Below are positions 1 through 8,725 of a DNA stretch of 64,000 nt, in pieces. The notes beneath the pieces are model-generated. The model saw only the letters and a program-made list of their open reading frames with translations. It ran no database searches and had not been told where the DNA came from. Positions within the stretch are counted from its first letter, which is position 1. Every line of letters starts with the position of its first letter. Location of the stretch: positions 1 through 64,000 of the forward strand of contig NZ_QBKG01000003.1 of NCBI RefSeq assembly GCF_003054025.1, read 5' to 3'. Source of the stretch: Capnocytophaga leadbetteri. GTDB lineage: Bacteria > Bacteroidota > Bacteroidia > Flavobacteriales > Flavobacteriaceae. The position numbers and the translations under genes are program-made.

Positions 1-88
1 TACTTAAGCCTTTTTTCTCTATTTCTTCTATGACAGCTCTCTTAAAGCAATCACTGTACCGAACTATCTCTGCTCGCCCTTTTGTCAT
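1..88 (-). CDS. IS3-family transposase OrfA, N-terminal fragment (runs off window)
   Basis: An ATG at 86-88 on the minus strand opens a frame of 29 codons that runs off the window without a stop. It begins MTKGRAEIVRYSDCFKRAV and continues to IEEIEKKGLS. The pattern RYSDxFK followed by an amphipathic helix is typical of the N-terminal helix-turn-helix of OrfA proteins of IS3-type elements (family knowledge). Only the start is present, so whether the element is intact is unknown. Confidence 0.6.
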   Translation of the reverse strand, partial: MTKGRAEIVRYSDCFKRAVIEEIEKKGLS

Positions 89-131
89 ATTTTTTTCCTA
101 TTTTAGTGTAAACCTATTTTAGGATATGACA
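1..131 (-). mobile_element. End of an IS3-family insertion sequence, cut by window edge
   Basis: The first 131 bases read on the minus strand as a terminal sequence followed by the start of a transposase OrfA. The likely outer end is TGTCATATCC (plus-strand end near 131). Between the end and the start codon the 10-mer CCTATTTTAG occurs twice (97-106 and 113-122), as expected of transposase-binding repeats. The rest of the element lies outside the window. The exact outer boundary and any target duplication cannot be set from one end. Confidence 0.6.
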
Positions 132-171
132 GCTGAGAGGGCTGGGAGGGCGAGCCGCACCGGCGATTGTG

Positions 172-249
172 GGACAGGGAGAGAATTTTGAATTGGGAGA
201 ACGGGTGCGACAAGTAGGACAGGTAGGACGGGGAGAGAATTTTGAATTG
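172..249. repeat. Short direct repeat in the 5' gap
   Basis: The 24-mers at 172-195 and 226-249 (core GAGAGAATTTTGAATTG) differ at one base and are spaced 54 bp apart. Just before them, 133-155 is a G-rich run whose complement resembles the C-rich repeat at 60613-60710. No gene is seen between 132 and 364. Confidence 0.6.
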
Positions 250-301
250 TGAATTGGACACGAGCTACAAGCTTGCGCCAGCGGGGCTAATTACATTATT
301 T

Positions 302-332
302 TTTGTAGTTTTGCTTTTTATTCGTAATTTTG
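302..332 (+). promoter_or_regulatory. Bacteroidota-type promoter for the MBL-fold hydrolase run
   Basis: TTTG at 302-305, a 19-bp spacer and TAATTTTG at 325-332 match the Bacteroidota sigma consensus TTTG-N19-TAnnTTTG exactly. Transcription should start about 7 bp later, giving a leader of about 25 nt before the ATG at 365. Confidence 0.8.
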
Positions 333-364
333 CCGCATAATTATAAACCCTAAAAAATAACATT

Positions 365-1072
365 ATGAAAGTCACTTATCTCGGGCACGCTTGCGTAAAT
401 ATTGATATTGACGGCACTTTTTTCTTAGTAGACCCCTTTATCAGCCCTAATCCTCTGGCTAAACACATCGACATCAACTCTATTAAAGCTGATTATATAC
501 TTATCACTCACGCCCACGCTGACCATATAGCCGATGTAGAGGCTATTGCTAAACGCACTGGCGCTCAGCTGATTACTAACCCCGAAATACTCGCCCACTT
601 TGAGGCACTAGGGCTTAGCGGACATAGTATGAACCTCGGAGGCTCTCACCGCTTTGTAGACGGCAAAGTGAAAATAAAGATGATTAAAGCCGAACACTCT
701 TCTTCGTTCCCTAACGGTTCGTACGGTGGCAATCCGGCTGGCTTCCTCATCGATTATAACGATGAAACTATCTATATATCAGGCGATACCGCCCTTCACT
801 ACGATATGAAGATTATCCCCCACCAATACAAGGTCAATTTGGGTATTTTCCCTATCGGCAACAATTATACGATGGGTGTACGCGATGCCCTTACGGCTGC
901 TCGTTTCGTACAAGTAGACAACGTATTAGGGGTGCATTACGACACTTTCCCTGTGATAAAAATTAATAAAGAATCGTCTAAACAAAAATTTAAAGATGAC
1001 CATCGCCGCCTACACCTCATTGAAATAGGGGCAACCCTCGACCTTAAAGACCTTAATATCAGTACACTATAA
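365..1072 (+). CDS. Metal-dependent hydrolase of the MBL fold, UPF0173-like
   Basis: This 235-residue soluble protein has the metallo-beta-lactamase signature HAHADH at residues 49-54, H111, a GDT motif with D141, and H191. These are the usual metal ligands. Size and sequence fit the UPF0173 group of small MBL-fold hydrolases, whose substrate is unknown. There is no signal peptide. The ATG lies a short leader downstream of a textbook promoter. An M23 peptidase gene begins 8 bp after its stop, so the two are probably co-transcribed. Confidence 0.88.
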   Translation: MKVTYLGHACVNIDIDGTFFLVDPFISPNPLAKHIDINSIKADYILITHAHADHIADVEAIAKRTGAQLITNPEILAHFEALGLSGHSMNLGGSHRFVDGKVKIKMIKAEHSSSFPNGSYGGNPAGFLIDYNDETIYISGDTALHYDMKIIPHQYKVNLGIFPIGNNYTMGVRDALTAARFVQVDNVLGVHYDTFPVIKINKESSKQKFKDDHRRLHLIEIGATLDLKDLNISTL

Positions 1073-1080
1073 AATCACTA

Positions 1081-2766
1081 ATGAAAAAACTCCTTTTACT
1101 TGCCTACATTAGCTGCCACTTACTTGCTACCACCTATAGCCGTGCACAAGATTTCCAGCCTATAGTACCCCTAAATACTAAACCTCTATTGGCAGGGAAC
1201 TTTGCCGAACTGCGCCCTAACCACTTCCACGGAGGCTTAGACCTCAAGACTGAAGGTAGAGAAGGACTACAGGTATTGGCAGCCCAAGACGGCTATGTAT
1301 CGCGTATAATAGTAAGTCCGTATGGGTATGGCAAGATGCTGTACATCACCCACGCCGATGGCTATGTAACTACCTACGGACACCTACAGAAATACGCGCC
1401 TGCTATAGAGGCATATGTAAAGAAAAAACAATACGAAAAACAGACCTACGACATCGATATTACCCCTGCCGAAAACGAATTTGTAGTGAAAAAAGGCGAA
1501 TGGGTAGGCGTAAGTGGCAATACCGGTGGTAGCCACGGGCCGCATCTGCACTTTGAGGTGCGCGATACGAGCAATAACGGCTGGAATCCGTTGCTTTTTG
1601 CTTTCCGAGAGATAGAAGACACTACTCCTCCTGAAATAACAGGGCTTTTTGCCTACGCTTTGGGCAATGATGCACAGGTAGCTCACACCCAGTTATCGCA
1701 GCAATTGCAAAAAAAACGATTGCCTGACGGCTCTTTCGTTACTGATACGCTTAGGGCTATCGGCACTATTGGCTTTGGTTTTCAAGCCTTTGACCGCCAA
1801 GATGGCACCTTGCACAAAAACGGTATCTACAAGGCTACCCTACTGCTCAATGGTGAGCCCCAGTTGCAATCCGCCTTCGACAAGGTGAATTTTGGCGATA
1901 CTCGCTGTATCAATATTCTAACCGATTACGAGCGTTATTTGTCTGACAAAAGTTTTGTACAGCTGCTCTACAAGAAACCTGGTAACCGCTTAGAGATATA
2001 CAAGATACTAAAGGAAAACAACGGCTATCTGACCATAGAAGAAGGGCAAACCTATACGGCTACGGTAGTGGTAGAAGATTTTAAGGGCAATGCTACTTCG
2101 GTACATATACCCATAAAAGGCGAGCGATTAGAGCTGAAGACCGAAAGACCTGAAAACAAGGGTAATAAGCAGCTAATAGCCAAGCGCGATAACTATTACG
2201 AACTCTCTAAAGGAAGTGTGTTTTTCCCCGAAAATACTTTCTACGAAGACCAGCTTATCAACATCAGCGAAGACAGCGATGGGCTGCTTATCGGCAATCG
2301 CCGCACGCCTGTAGATAAGTACTTTACCGTAACTATGAAAAACACTAATTTTGCAGAGGACGAAATCAGCAAGGTATTTATCTCGGCAGCAGGTGGTTTT
2401 GCTACTACTGTTTATAAAGATGGCGTATTTACCGCTCGTGCGCGCAATTTGGGCAGATATAGCCTGCGGAAAGACAGCACCCCTCCTACCCTTAAAGCAT
2501 TGAATTTCAAAGATAAAGGAGTAGTAAAGGGCAACACCCTAAAAGTGACCGTAAGCGATAACCTCAGCGGTTTTGCCTCTTGTAGTGCTACCCTGAATGG
2601 GCAGTGGATACTCTTTGAGTACGAGCCTAAAAATCACACCCTTACCTTTAACTTTGACGATGTAGATACTACCGATACTACTAAATACGAATTGAACATT
2701 AATGCTTATGACAAGGTGGGCAACGTTGGTACGCTAAAAGCTACTTTCACTCGCCCCAACTCTTAA
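1081..2766 (+). CDS. Secreted M23 family metallopeptidase (LytM-type)
   Basis: The 561-residue protein has a signal peptide ending near residue 22. The M23 domain follows at roughly 35-165, with the zinc ligands H50 and D54 (HxxxD) and the HLH motif at 155-157, within SHGPHLHFEVRD. The family cleaves peptidoglycan cross-bridges or acts as an activator of cell-wall hydrolases. The long remainder (about 180-561) looks like beta-sandwich domains and is not assigned. It begins 8 bp after the MBL hydrolase, with ridA 27 bp beyond. Confidence 0.88.
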   Translation: MKKLLLLAYISCHLLATTYSRAQDFQPIVPLNTKPLLAGNFAELRPNHFHGGLDLKTEGREGLQVLAAQDGYVSRIIVSPYGYGKMLYITHADGYVTTYGHLQKYAPAIEAYVKKKQYEKQTYDIDITPAENEFVVKKGEWVGVSGNTGGSHGPHLHFEVRDTSNNGWNPLLFAFREIEDTTPPEITGLFAYALGNDAQVAHTQLSQQLQKKRLPDGSFVTDTLRAIGTIGFGFQAFDRQDGTLHKNGIYKATLLLNGEPQLQSAFDKVNFGDTRCINILTDYERYLSDKSFVQLLYKKPGNRLEIYKILKENNGYLTIEEGQTYTATVVVEDFKGNATSVHIPIKGERLELKTERPENKGNKQLIAKRDNYYELSKGSVFFPENTFYEDQLINISEDSDGLLIGNRRTPVDKYFTVTMKNTNFAEDEISKVFISAAGGFATTVYKDGVFTARARNLGRYSLRKDSTPPTLKALNFKDKGVVKGNTLKVTVSDNLSGFASCSATLNGQWILFEYEPKNHTLTFNFDDVDTTDTTKYELNINAYDKVGNVGTLKATFTRPNS

Positions 2767-2793
2767 AAAACGGAAATTAAAAACCAATTTTAT

Positions 2794-3171
2794 ATGAAAC
2801 AAGTCATTTTTACAGACAAAGCACCTGCTCCTATCGGGCCCTACACCCAAGCTATTTTGGCAGGTAACACCCTCTACGTATCAGGACAGATACCCGTAAA
2901 CCCTGCAACAGGCGAAGTGGTAACAGGCATTGAAGCCGCTACTGAGCAAGTGATGGAAAACCTTAAAGCTATCCTCACAGAGGCAGGCACTACCTTTGAA
3001 AAAGTAGTAAAAACTACTATTTTCTTAGCCGATATGGGTCAGTTTGCACAAGTAAACGGTGTATATGCTCGTTATTTCGATGAAAAAACAGCGCCTGCCC
3101 GCGAAACCGTACAAGTAGCTAAACTACCTAAGGGGGTAGAGGTTGAAATTTCTTGTATAGCGGTGCTATAA
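2794..3171 (+). CDS. ridA: RidA family reactive enamine/imine deaminase
   Basis: This 125-residue protein covers the whole RidA (YjgF/YER057c/UK114) fold. Key residues are visible: R103 in the PARETVQV motif, which binds the substrate carboxylate, and E118 near the C terminus. The enzyme hydrolyses 2-iminobutanoate and 2-iminopropanoate released by PLP enzymes, protecting them from damage. It is the last gene of the run from 365 and is followed by a 14-bp stem terminator. Confidence 0.93.
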   Translation: MKQVIFTDKAPAPIGPYTQAILAGNTLYVSGQIPVNPATGEVVTGIEAATEQVMENLKAILTEAGTTFEKVVKTTIFLADMGQFAQVNGVYARYFDEKTAPARETVQVAKLPKGVEVEISCIAVL

Positions 3172-3177
3172 AGCAAT

Positions 3178-3225
3178 GAAAAATGGTTAATTATTAAAGG
3201 ATTAATGATTAACCATTTTTCCTAA
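3178..3225 (+). terminator. Terminator after ridA
   Basis: A perfect 14-bp inverted repeat (3178-3191 with 3208-3221) follows the ridA stop by 7 bp. Its 3' arm ends in a T run. The stem is AT-rich, with a 16-nt loop. Confidence 0.65.
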
Positions 3226-3270
3226 TCAATTTAGGTATAAACTATAAGACACAACAAACTAAAGTTAATT

Positions 3271-5532
3271 ATGAAAAATATACTCTTTTTAATCCTTTGC
3301 GGTGGAATGGTAGCTTGTGGGGCTCCTACTGAAACTCCTAAAAAAGAAGAAAAACAAGCTGTACCTGTTGAGCCTCCTGCCACCTCTTATACTACCTACG
3401 TAAACCCGCTGATGGGTACTGACTCTACATTCGAACTTTCTAACGGCAATACTTACCCTGCTATTGCGGTGCCTTGGGGTATGCACTTCTGGACGCCCCA
3501 AACAGGCAAGATGGGCGATGGTTGGGCTTATCAGTACCACGCTCAGAAGATAAGAGGCTTTAAGCAAACCCACCAGCCAAGTCCGTGGATAAACGATTAT
3601 GGGGCTTTTGCCCTAATGCCTGTAGTAGGCAACTTGAAAATAAAAGAAGACGAGCGCGCCTCGTGGTTCTCGCACAAAACCGAAACAGCACAACCTCACT
3701 ATTATAAAGTCTATTTAGCTGACTATGATACTACAGTAGAGATTACTCCTACTAACCGCGCGGCTCAGTTTCGCTTTACTTTCCCCGAAACTGACAAAGC
3801 CTATTTGTTATTAGATGCTTTTTTCAAAGGTTCGAAGGTACAAGTACTGCCCCAAGAACGCAAGATTATAGGCTATGCCCGCAATAGTAGCGGCGGTGTA
3901 CCCGAAAACTTCCATAACTACTTCGTGATTACCTTTGATAAAGATTTTGAGAGCGTGCAAACGTGGGGCAATGGCTATAAACTGAGCAACAAACCCGAAA
4001 GTGAGGGCGAACACACTGGTGCTGTGATAGGCTTCCGCACCAAAAAAGGCGAACAGATAACTGCCAAAGTAGCTTCTTCTTTTATCTCGCCTGCACAAGC
4101 GTTATTGAACTTGCAAACGGAGCTCGGCAACGATACTTTCGAACAAACCCAACAGAAAGCACTTGCCCTTTGGGAGGCTGAACTCGGCAAGATACAAGTA
4201 GAAGACGAAAATATAGACCATTTGCGCACTTTCTACTCTTGTTTGTACCGCACGCTACTCTTCCCACGCACTTTCTACGAGTACGACAAAGAGGGAGAAA
4301 TAGTGCATTACAGTCCGTATAACGGCAAGGTTGAAAAGGGCTATATGTTTACTGACAATGGTTTTTGGGATACTTTTCGCTCGGTATTCCCGCTGTTTAA
4401 CCTATTGTATCCTGAAATGAACCAACAGATGATGAAAGGATTGGTGAACGCTTATAAAGAGTCTGGTTGGTTACCCGAATGGGCAAGCCCAGGGCATCGC
4501 GATTGTATGATAGGGTCTAACTCGGCTTCTATCATTGCTGATGCTTACCTGAAAGGAAATATAGAAGCTGCTGATGCCGAAATACTCTTAGAAGCGATGC
4601 TCAAAAACGCTACCCAAAGTGAGGGCAGACCTGTGAAGTCGGTAGGACGCGAGGGGGTAGATTACTACAATAGTTTAGGCTATGTGCCTTATGATGTGAA
4701 GATTAACGAGAACGTAGCCCGTACCCTTGAGTATGCCTATGCTGATTATTGCATTGCGCGTATGGCAGAAAAGATGGGTAAGGCAGATATAGCCAAACAG
4801 TATTACGAACAATCTAAGCGCTATAAAAATGTATTTGACCCCGAAACCAAATGGATGCGCGGCAAGAATAAGGACGGCAAGTTTCAATCGCCATTCAATC
4901 CGCTAAAATGGGGCGATGCGTTTACTGAAGGGAATAGTCTGCACTACACTTGGTCGGTATTTCAAGATTTTGAGGAACTCGTACAGCTGATGGGCGGCAA
5001 AGAGGCTTTCGAGAAAAAGATAGACGAAGTGTTTGAGATGCCCCCACTTTTTGACGATAGTTATTACGGATTTACCATACACGAAATACGCGAGATGCAG
5101 CTGGTAGGAATGGGCAATTACGCTCACGGCAACCAGCCTATACAGCATCTTATCTATCTCTACAATTACGCAGGCAAGCCCGAAAAAGCCCAAGCTAAAC
5201 TACGCGAGGTAATGGACAGGCTTTACTCCCCTACCCCCGATGGTTATTGCGGCGATGAGGATAACGGGCAGACCTCTGCTTGGTATGTGTTCTCCGCTTT
5301 AGGCTTTTACCCCGTAACCCCTGCTAGCGATAGTTACTTATTGGGCACCCCTTTGTTTAAAACAGTAACTTTGCAATTGCCCGAAGGTAAAAAGTTTTTA
5401 ATAAAGAATGTAAGTCGCAATCCTAACAGTCCTTTAGTAGAATACGTACAGCTAAACGGAAAGCCAATGGAAGGCTTCGAGATACCTTTTGCCGCATTTA
5501 GAGAGAATGGCACTTTGACGTTTTTTAAGTGA
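3271..5532 (+). CDS. GH92 family alpha-mannosidase, lipoprotein
   Basis: The 753-residue protein begins with a lipoprotein signal ending in the lipobox Cys at residue 16, so it should be anchored at the outer membrane. The rest covers both GH92 domains. Family signatures are clear: YVNPLMGTDS at the N side, a WASPGHRDCMIGSNSAS loop, HGNQPIQH, and GDEDNGQTSAWYVFSALGFY with the acidic residues used for calcium-dependent catalysis. GH92 enzymes trim alpha-mannosides from N-glycans, which fits growth on host glycoproteins. No SusC/D pair is adjacent. Confidence 0.92.
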   Translation: MKNILFLILCGGMVACGAPTETPKKEEKQAVPVEPPATSYTTYVNPLMGTDSTFELSNGNTYPAIAVPWGMHFWTPQTGKMGDGWAYQYHAQKIRGFKQTHQPSPWINDYGAFALMPVVGNLKIKEDERASWFSHKTETAQPHYYKVYLADYDTTVEITPTNRAAQFRFTFPETDKAYLLLDAFFKGSKVQVLPQERKIIGYARNSSGGVPENFHNYFVITFDKDFESVQTWGNGYKLSNKPESEGEHTGAVIGFRTKKGEQITAKVASSFISPAQALLNLQTELGNDTFEQTQQKALALWEAELGKIQVEDENIDHLRTFYSCLYRTLLFPRTFYEYDKEGEIVHYSPYNGKVEKGYMFTDNGFWDTFRSVFPLFNLLYPEMNQQMMKGLVNAYKESGWLPEWASPGHRDCMIGSNSASIIADAYLKGNIEAADAEILLEAMLKNATQSEGRPVKSVGREGVDYYNSLGYVPYDVKINENVARTLEYAYADYCIARMAEKMGKADIAKQYYEQSKRYKNVFDPETKWMRGKNKDGKFQSPFNPLKWGDAFTEGNSLHYTWSVFQDFEELVQLMGGKEAFEKKIDEVFEMPPLFDDSYYGFTIHEIREMQLVGMGNYAHGNQPIQHLIYLYNYAGKPEKAQAKLREVMDRLYSPTPDGYCGDEDNGQTSAWYVFSALGFYPVTPASDSYLLGTPLFKTVTLQLPEGKKFLIKNVSRNPNSPLVEYVQLNGKPMEGFEIPFAAFRENGTLTFFK

Positions 5533-5591
5533 CAAATTAATTATTTCGGCACACTAATTGTTATGTAGTAATTATAAAATAGATAATTACT

Positions 5592-8549
5592 ATGAAACAT
5601 TTTTTATCATCTGCTGCACTTTTACTTCCTTTTATCGCACTGTCGCAAAAAACAGCGCTACCCGAGGTGAAAGTAGTAAACCAACGTAATGCCAACCCTA
5701 TGGAGCTACGAGAGCTCTCGGTAGACATTTTGGTAGTAGGGCAAACCGCCGTTACTACTATGGAAATGACCTTTTACAACCCTAACACCCGCGTAATGGA
5801 GGGCGAATTTCAGTTCCCTCTTGCCGATGGTCAGCAAGTATCGCGCTTTGCCCTCGACATCAATGGCAAGATGCGCGAAGGGGTTGTAGTCGATAAGGCT
5901 TTAGGGCGCAAAGCCTTTGAAGACATCGTACGGCGTGGCATAGACCCAGGTCTACTCGAAAAGACTGAGGGCAATAACTTCAAAGCCCGCGTATACCCTA
6001 TGCCTGCACAAGGTTCTCGGCGCGTGCTTATCGCCTTCGAGCAGGAGCTACGTCAGAAAAACGGACAAGATTTCTACTTCTTGCCTATCGCCTCTGCACT
6101 CCAGCTACAGAAGTTTAAACTGCGTACCGAAGTAGTATCGCGCCTTGTGAAAGCTGATATTGAAAACAGTCTTGAGCTCGACTTCAAACAGACGCGCAAT
6201 AGCTATATTAGCGAGCTGAGCAAAGACAATTACTCCCTTAACAAGAACATAGCTCTTACTTTCCCTAAGGTAGAAAAGCCCCAAGTGCTAACGGCTACCA
6301 AAGGTAGTAGCAGCTATCTGTACGGTACTATGGCGTTGGGCAATACCCCTCAACAGCCTAAAAACGCCCCTAAAAAATTAGGTATCCTGTGGGACGTGTC
6401 GCACTCAGCCGTCCAAGCCGACAAAGAAAAAGCATTTGCTTTCTTAAACGACTATTTCTCTCATATTCAGAACACCGAGGTAACCCTTAGCACCTTCAGC
6501 ATACGCACTTCCGAAGCCGTTAATTTTGAGGTAAAAAATGGTAATTGGCAACCCCTAAAAGCCTATCTACAAACCTTAAAATACGATGGGGCTACCGATG
6601 GTAATGCGATGAGCTTCAGCCCTAAGTGCGATGAATATTTGCTCTTCACCGATGGTATTTTCAACTTTGGCGCTAAGGACTTTTCAGTAACCGAAGCGGT
6701 AAAACAGATTAAAACTCCTATAACTGTTATCAATAATAGCACAATAGCCAACACTGCCAAAATGCAGTATTTAGCAGGGGCAACTGGCGGTAACTTTATC
6801 GATTTGACCACTCTTAGCACTCCCGAAGCCGTAAAAGCAGCCTGTTATACCCCTTTTCAGCTCTTAGGCTATGAAGTGAAAAAAGGCAAAGTAAAAGACC
6901 TTTATCCAGAAAAAGGCACAGCCCTCAGCGGCGAGACTTTTACCTTTGCTGGCAAACTCCTCTCTGACGAAGCGACTATAGTAGTATCAGTGGGCTACCC
7001 TAATAAGGTAGTGGCACAACAAGAAATCAGTTTTAGCAAGGATAATGCAACTAGCCAAAGCGAATACGCTCTCTTGCGCCGTGTATGGGCTGAAAAGCAA
7101 ATCGCTCACTTGCAACGCATTGGGGCTGACCAAAAGCAAATAGACGCTGTAGGGCGCGAGTATGGCATCGTAACCGAGGGCAACTCGCTAATAGTCTTAG
7201 AAACTGTAAGCGACTATCTGCGCTATCGTATCACTCCGCCTAAAGAGTTGCTACAAGAGTATCAAAAGTATCTACAACAAGAAGAGAAAGATAAAAAAGA
7301 GTCCGTTAAAGAATCCTTAGAAGAGGTCATTGGGCAATCAGCCGACCAGACTAAGTGGTGGCAAACTTCCTACCCTAAGAAAGTTAAAAATACTAAACCG
7401 GTTATAGAAGTCGAAGCTGAGGAAACTGAGGCTGTAAGCTTAGCTGAGGCTACCCCTGTGGCACACAAAGAAGAAAGAGTAACAGTTGTAGAAAACCTCT
7501 CTGATAAGGACGCCGACCAACTTGAAGAAGTAGTAGTGATGATGGACAATGCCCCACAAAGAAAGACCACTATGGTAGGTGCTATTTCTTCTAATGCAGC
7601 AATGAAGAGAAGCGAAAGCTACTCAGAAGACGCTCCTGAAGCCCCTACCGGTAGCATTGCCCTCAATGCCTACAACCCCGATACGCCTTACCTAAAAGTA
7701 ATGGAGTACGCCGATGAAGCCAAAGCTGTAGAAACTTACTACAAACTCAAAGAAGAGTATGGTAGCACCCCTTCTTTCTATGCCGATGTAGCTGACTATT
7801 TCTTCAAAAAAGGCAATAAAGAACAAGCTATTTTAGTAATCTCTAACTTAGCCGAGTTAGGCTTAGACGACCCTCAACTGTTGCGTATGCTAGGTTACAA
7901 ACTCAGCAGCTACAGAGCTAAAAAAGAAGCCGTACAAGTGTTCCGCAAGGTAGCCGAACTACGCGAAGAAGAACCGCAATCTTTCCGCGATTTAGGCTTA
8001 GCCTTAGCCGATGACGCTCAGTACAACGAGGCTGTCAAAACCCTTTATAAAGTAGTAACAGGTGTGTGGAGCAGTCGTTTTGGCGATGTACAACTCGTAA
8101 CGATGAACGACATCAATAGCCTAATAGCGCGCCATAAAGGCATAAACACCAGCTATATCGATAAACGCTTGCTAAAGAAAGAACCAGTTGATGTACGCGT
8201 AGTGCTCAGTTGGGATACCGACAACTGCGATATGGACTTATGGGTAACCGACCCTAAAAACGAGAAGTGCTATTACAGCAATAAGCTTACTTATTTAGGC
8301 GGTAAAATCTCTGAAGATGTTACTCAAGGCTATGGTCCTGAAGAGTTTATGCTCAAGAAAGCCGTAAAAGGCAAGTACAAAGTACAAGTAGATTACTTTG
8401 GTACCAGTTCGCAAAAGCAACTAATGCCGGTTAGCTTGCGCATTATCTTCTACACCCACTACGGTACCCCTCAACAAAAACAACAAGAGACCACCGTACG
8501 GCTAAGCAACGCCAAAGAGGTCATAGAAGTAGGCACTTTCGAGTTTTAA
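5592..8549 (+). CDS. VIT and von Willebrand A domain protein with TPR region and DUF2135-like C terminus
   Basis: The protein has 985 residues. A signal peptide (about 1-18) is followed by a VIT domain (about 30-165), a VWA-like domain (about 255-430, with a degenerate MIDAS: DVSHS), an acidic linker (about 540-680), a helical TPR-like region (about 700-840), and a C-terminal beta domain from residue 867 beginning DVRVVLSWDTDNCDMDLWV, as in DUF2135/YfaP-type domains. It is probably a cell-envelope protein; its function is unknown. The layout resembles inter-alpha-trypsin-inhibitor heavy-chain-like proteins. It ends at a strong bidirectional terminator. Confidence 0.82.
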   Translation: MKHFLSSAALLLPFIALSQKTALPEVKVVNQRNANPMELRELSVDILVVGQTAVTTMEMTFYNPNTRVMEGEFQFPLADGQQVSRFALDINGKMREGVVVDKALGRKAFEDIVRRGIDPGLLEKTEGNNFKARVYPMPAQGSRRVLIAFEQELRQKNGQDFYFLPIASALQLQKFKLRTEVVSRLVKADIENSLELDFKQTRNSYISELSKDNYSLNKNIALTFPKVEKPQVLTATKGSSSYLYGTMALGNTPQQPKNAPKKLGILWDVSHSAVQADKEKAFAFLNDYFSHIQNTEVTLSTFSIRTSEAVNFEVKNGNWQPLKAYLQTLKYDGATDGNAMSFSPKCDEYLLFTDGIFNFGAKDFSVTEAVKQIKTPITVINNSTIANTAKMQYLAGATGGNFIDLTTLSTPEAVKAACYTPFQLLGYEVKKGKVKDLYPEKGTALSGETFTFAGKLLSDEATIVVSVGYPNKVVAQQEISFSKDNATSQSEYALLRRVWAEKQIAHLQRIGADQKQIDAVGREYGIVTEGNSLIVLETVSDYLRYRITPPKELLQEYQKYLQQEEKDKKESVKESLEEVIGQSADQTKWWQTSYPKKVKNTKPVIEVEAEETEAVSLAEATPVAHKEERVTVVENLSDKDADQLEEVVVMMDNAPQRKTTMVGAISSNAAMKRSESYSEDAPEAPTGSIALNAYNPDTPYLKVMEYADEAKAVETYYKLKEEYGSTPSFYADVADYFFKKGNKEQAILVISNLAELGLDDPQLLRMLGYKLSSYRAKKEAVQVFRKVAELREEEPQSFRDLGLALADDAQYNEAVKTLYKVVTGVWSSRFGDVQLVTMNDINSLIARHKGINTSYIDKRLLKKEPVDVRVVLSWDTDNCDMDLWVTDPKNEKCYYSNKLTYLGGKISEDVTQGYGPEEFMLKKAVKGKYKVQVDYFGTSSQKQLMPVSLRIIFYTHYGTPQQKQQETTVRLSNAKEVIEVGTFEF

Positions 8550-8574
8550 TAGTTTAAAAATATGATAAGCAAAT

Positions 8575-8613
8575 AAAAAAAGCGGTTCAGCACGTGCTGA
8601 ACCGCTTTTTTTA
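8575..8613. terminator. Bidirectional palindromic terminator
   Basis: A perfect 26-bp palindrome (8581-8606, arms AGCGGTTCAGCAC and its complement) is flanked by A6 on the left and T7 on the right. It can terminate the VIT/VWA gene from the left and the convergent DUF5723-like gene from the right. Confidence 0.85.
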
Positions 8614-8659
8614 TTTGTATTTTTTGTTGTTCGATTTAGGTATATTGTGCCATTATGAT

Positions 8660-8704
8660 GCTCGTGTATGAGCTCCCCCTTTGAAGGGGGCTGGGGGGAT
8701 GTTT
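8660..8704. repeat. Dispersed repeat, short form (arms only)
   Basis: This copy contains GCTCGTGTATG, then CTCCCCCTTTGAAGGGGG and CTGGGGGGATGTT. It has the C-rich/G-rich arms of the repeat family described at 11743 but lacks the inner hairpin. It lies in the gap between convergent genes. Confidence 0.7.
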
Positions 8705-8725
8705 ATATATCGAACTAACATTATT

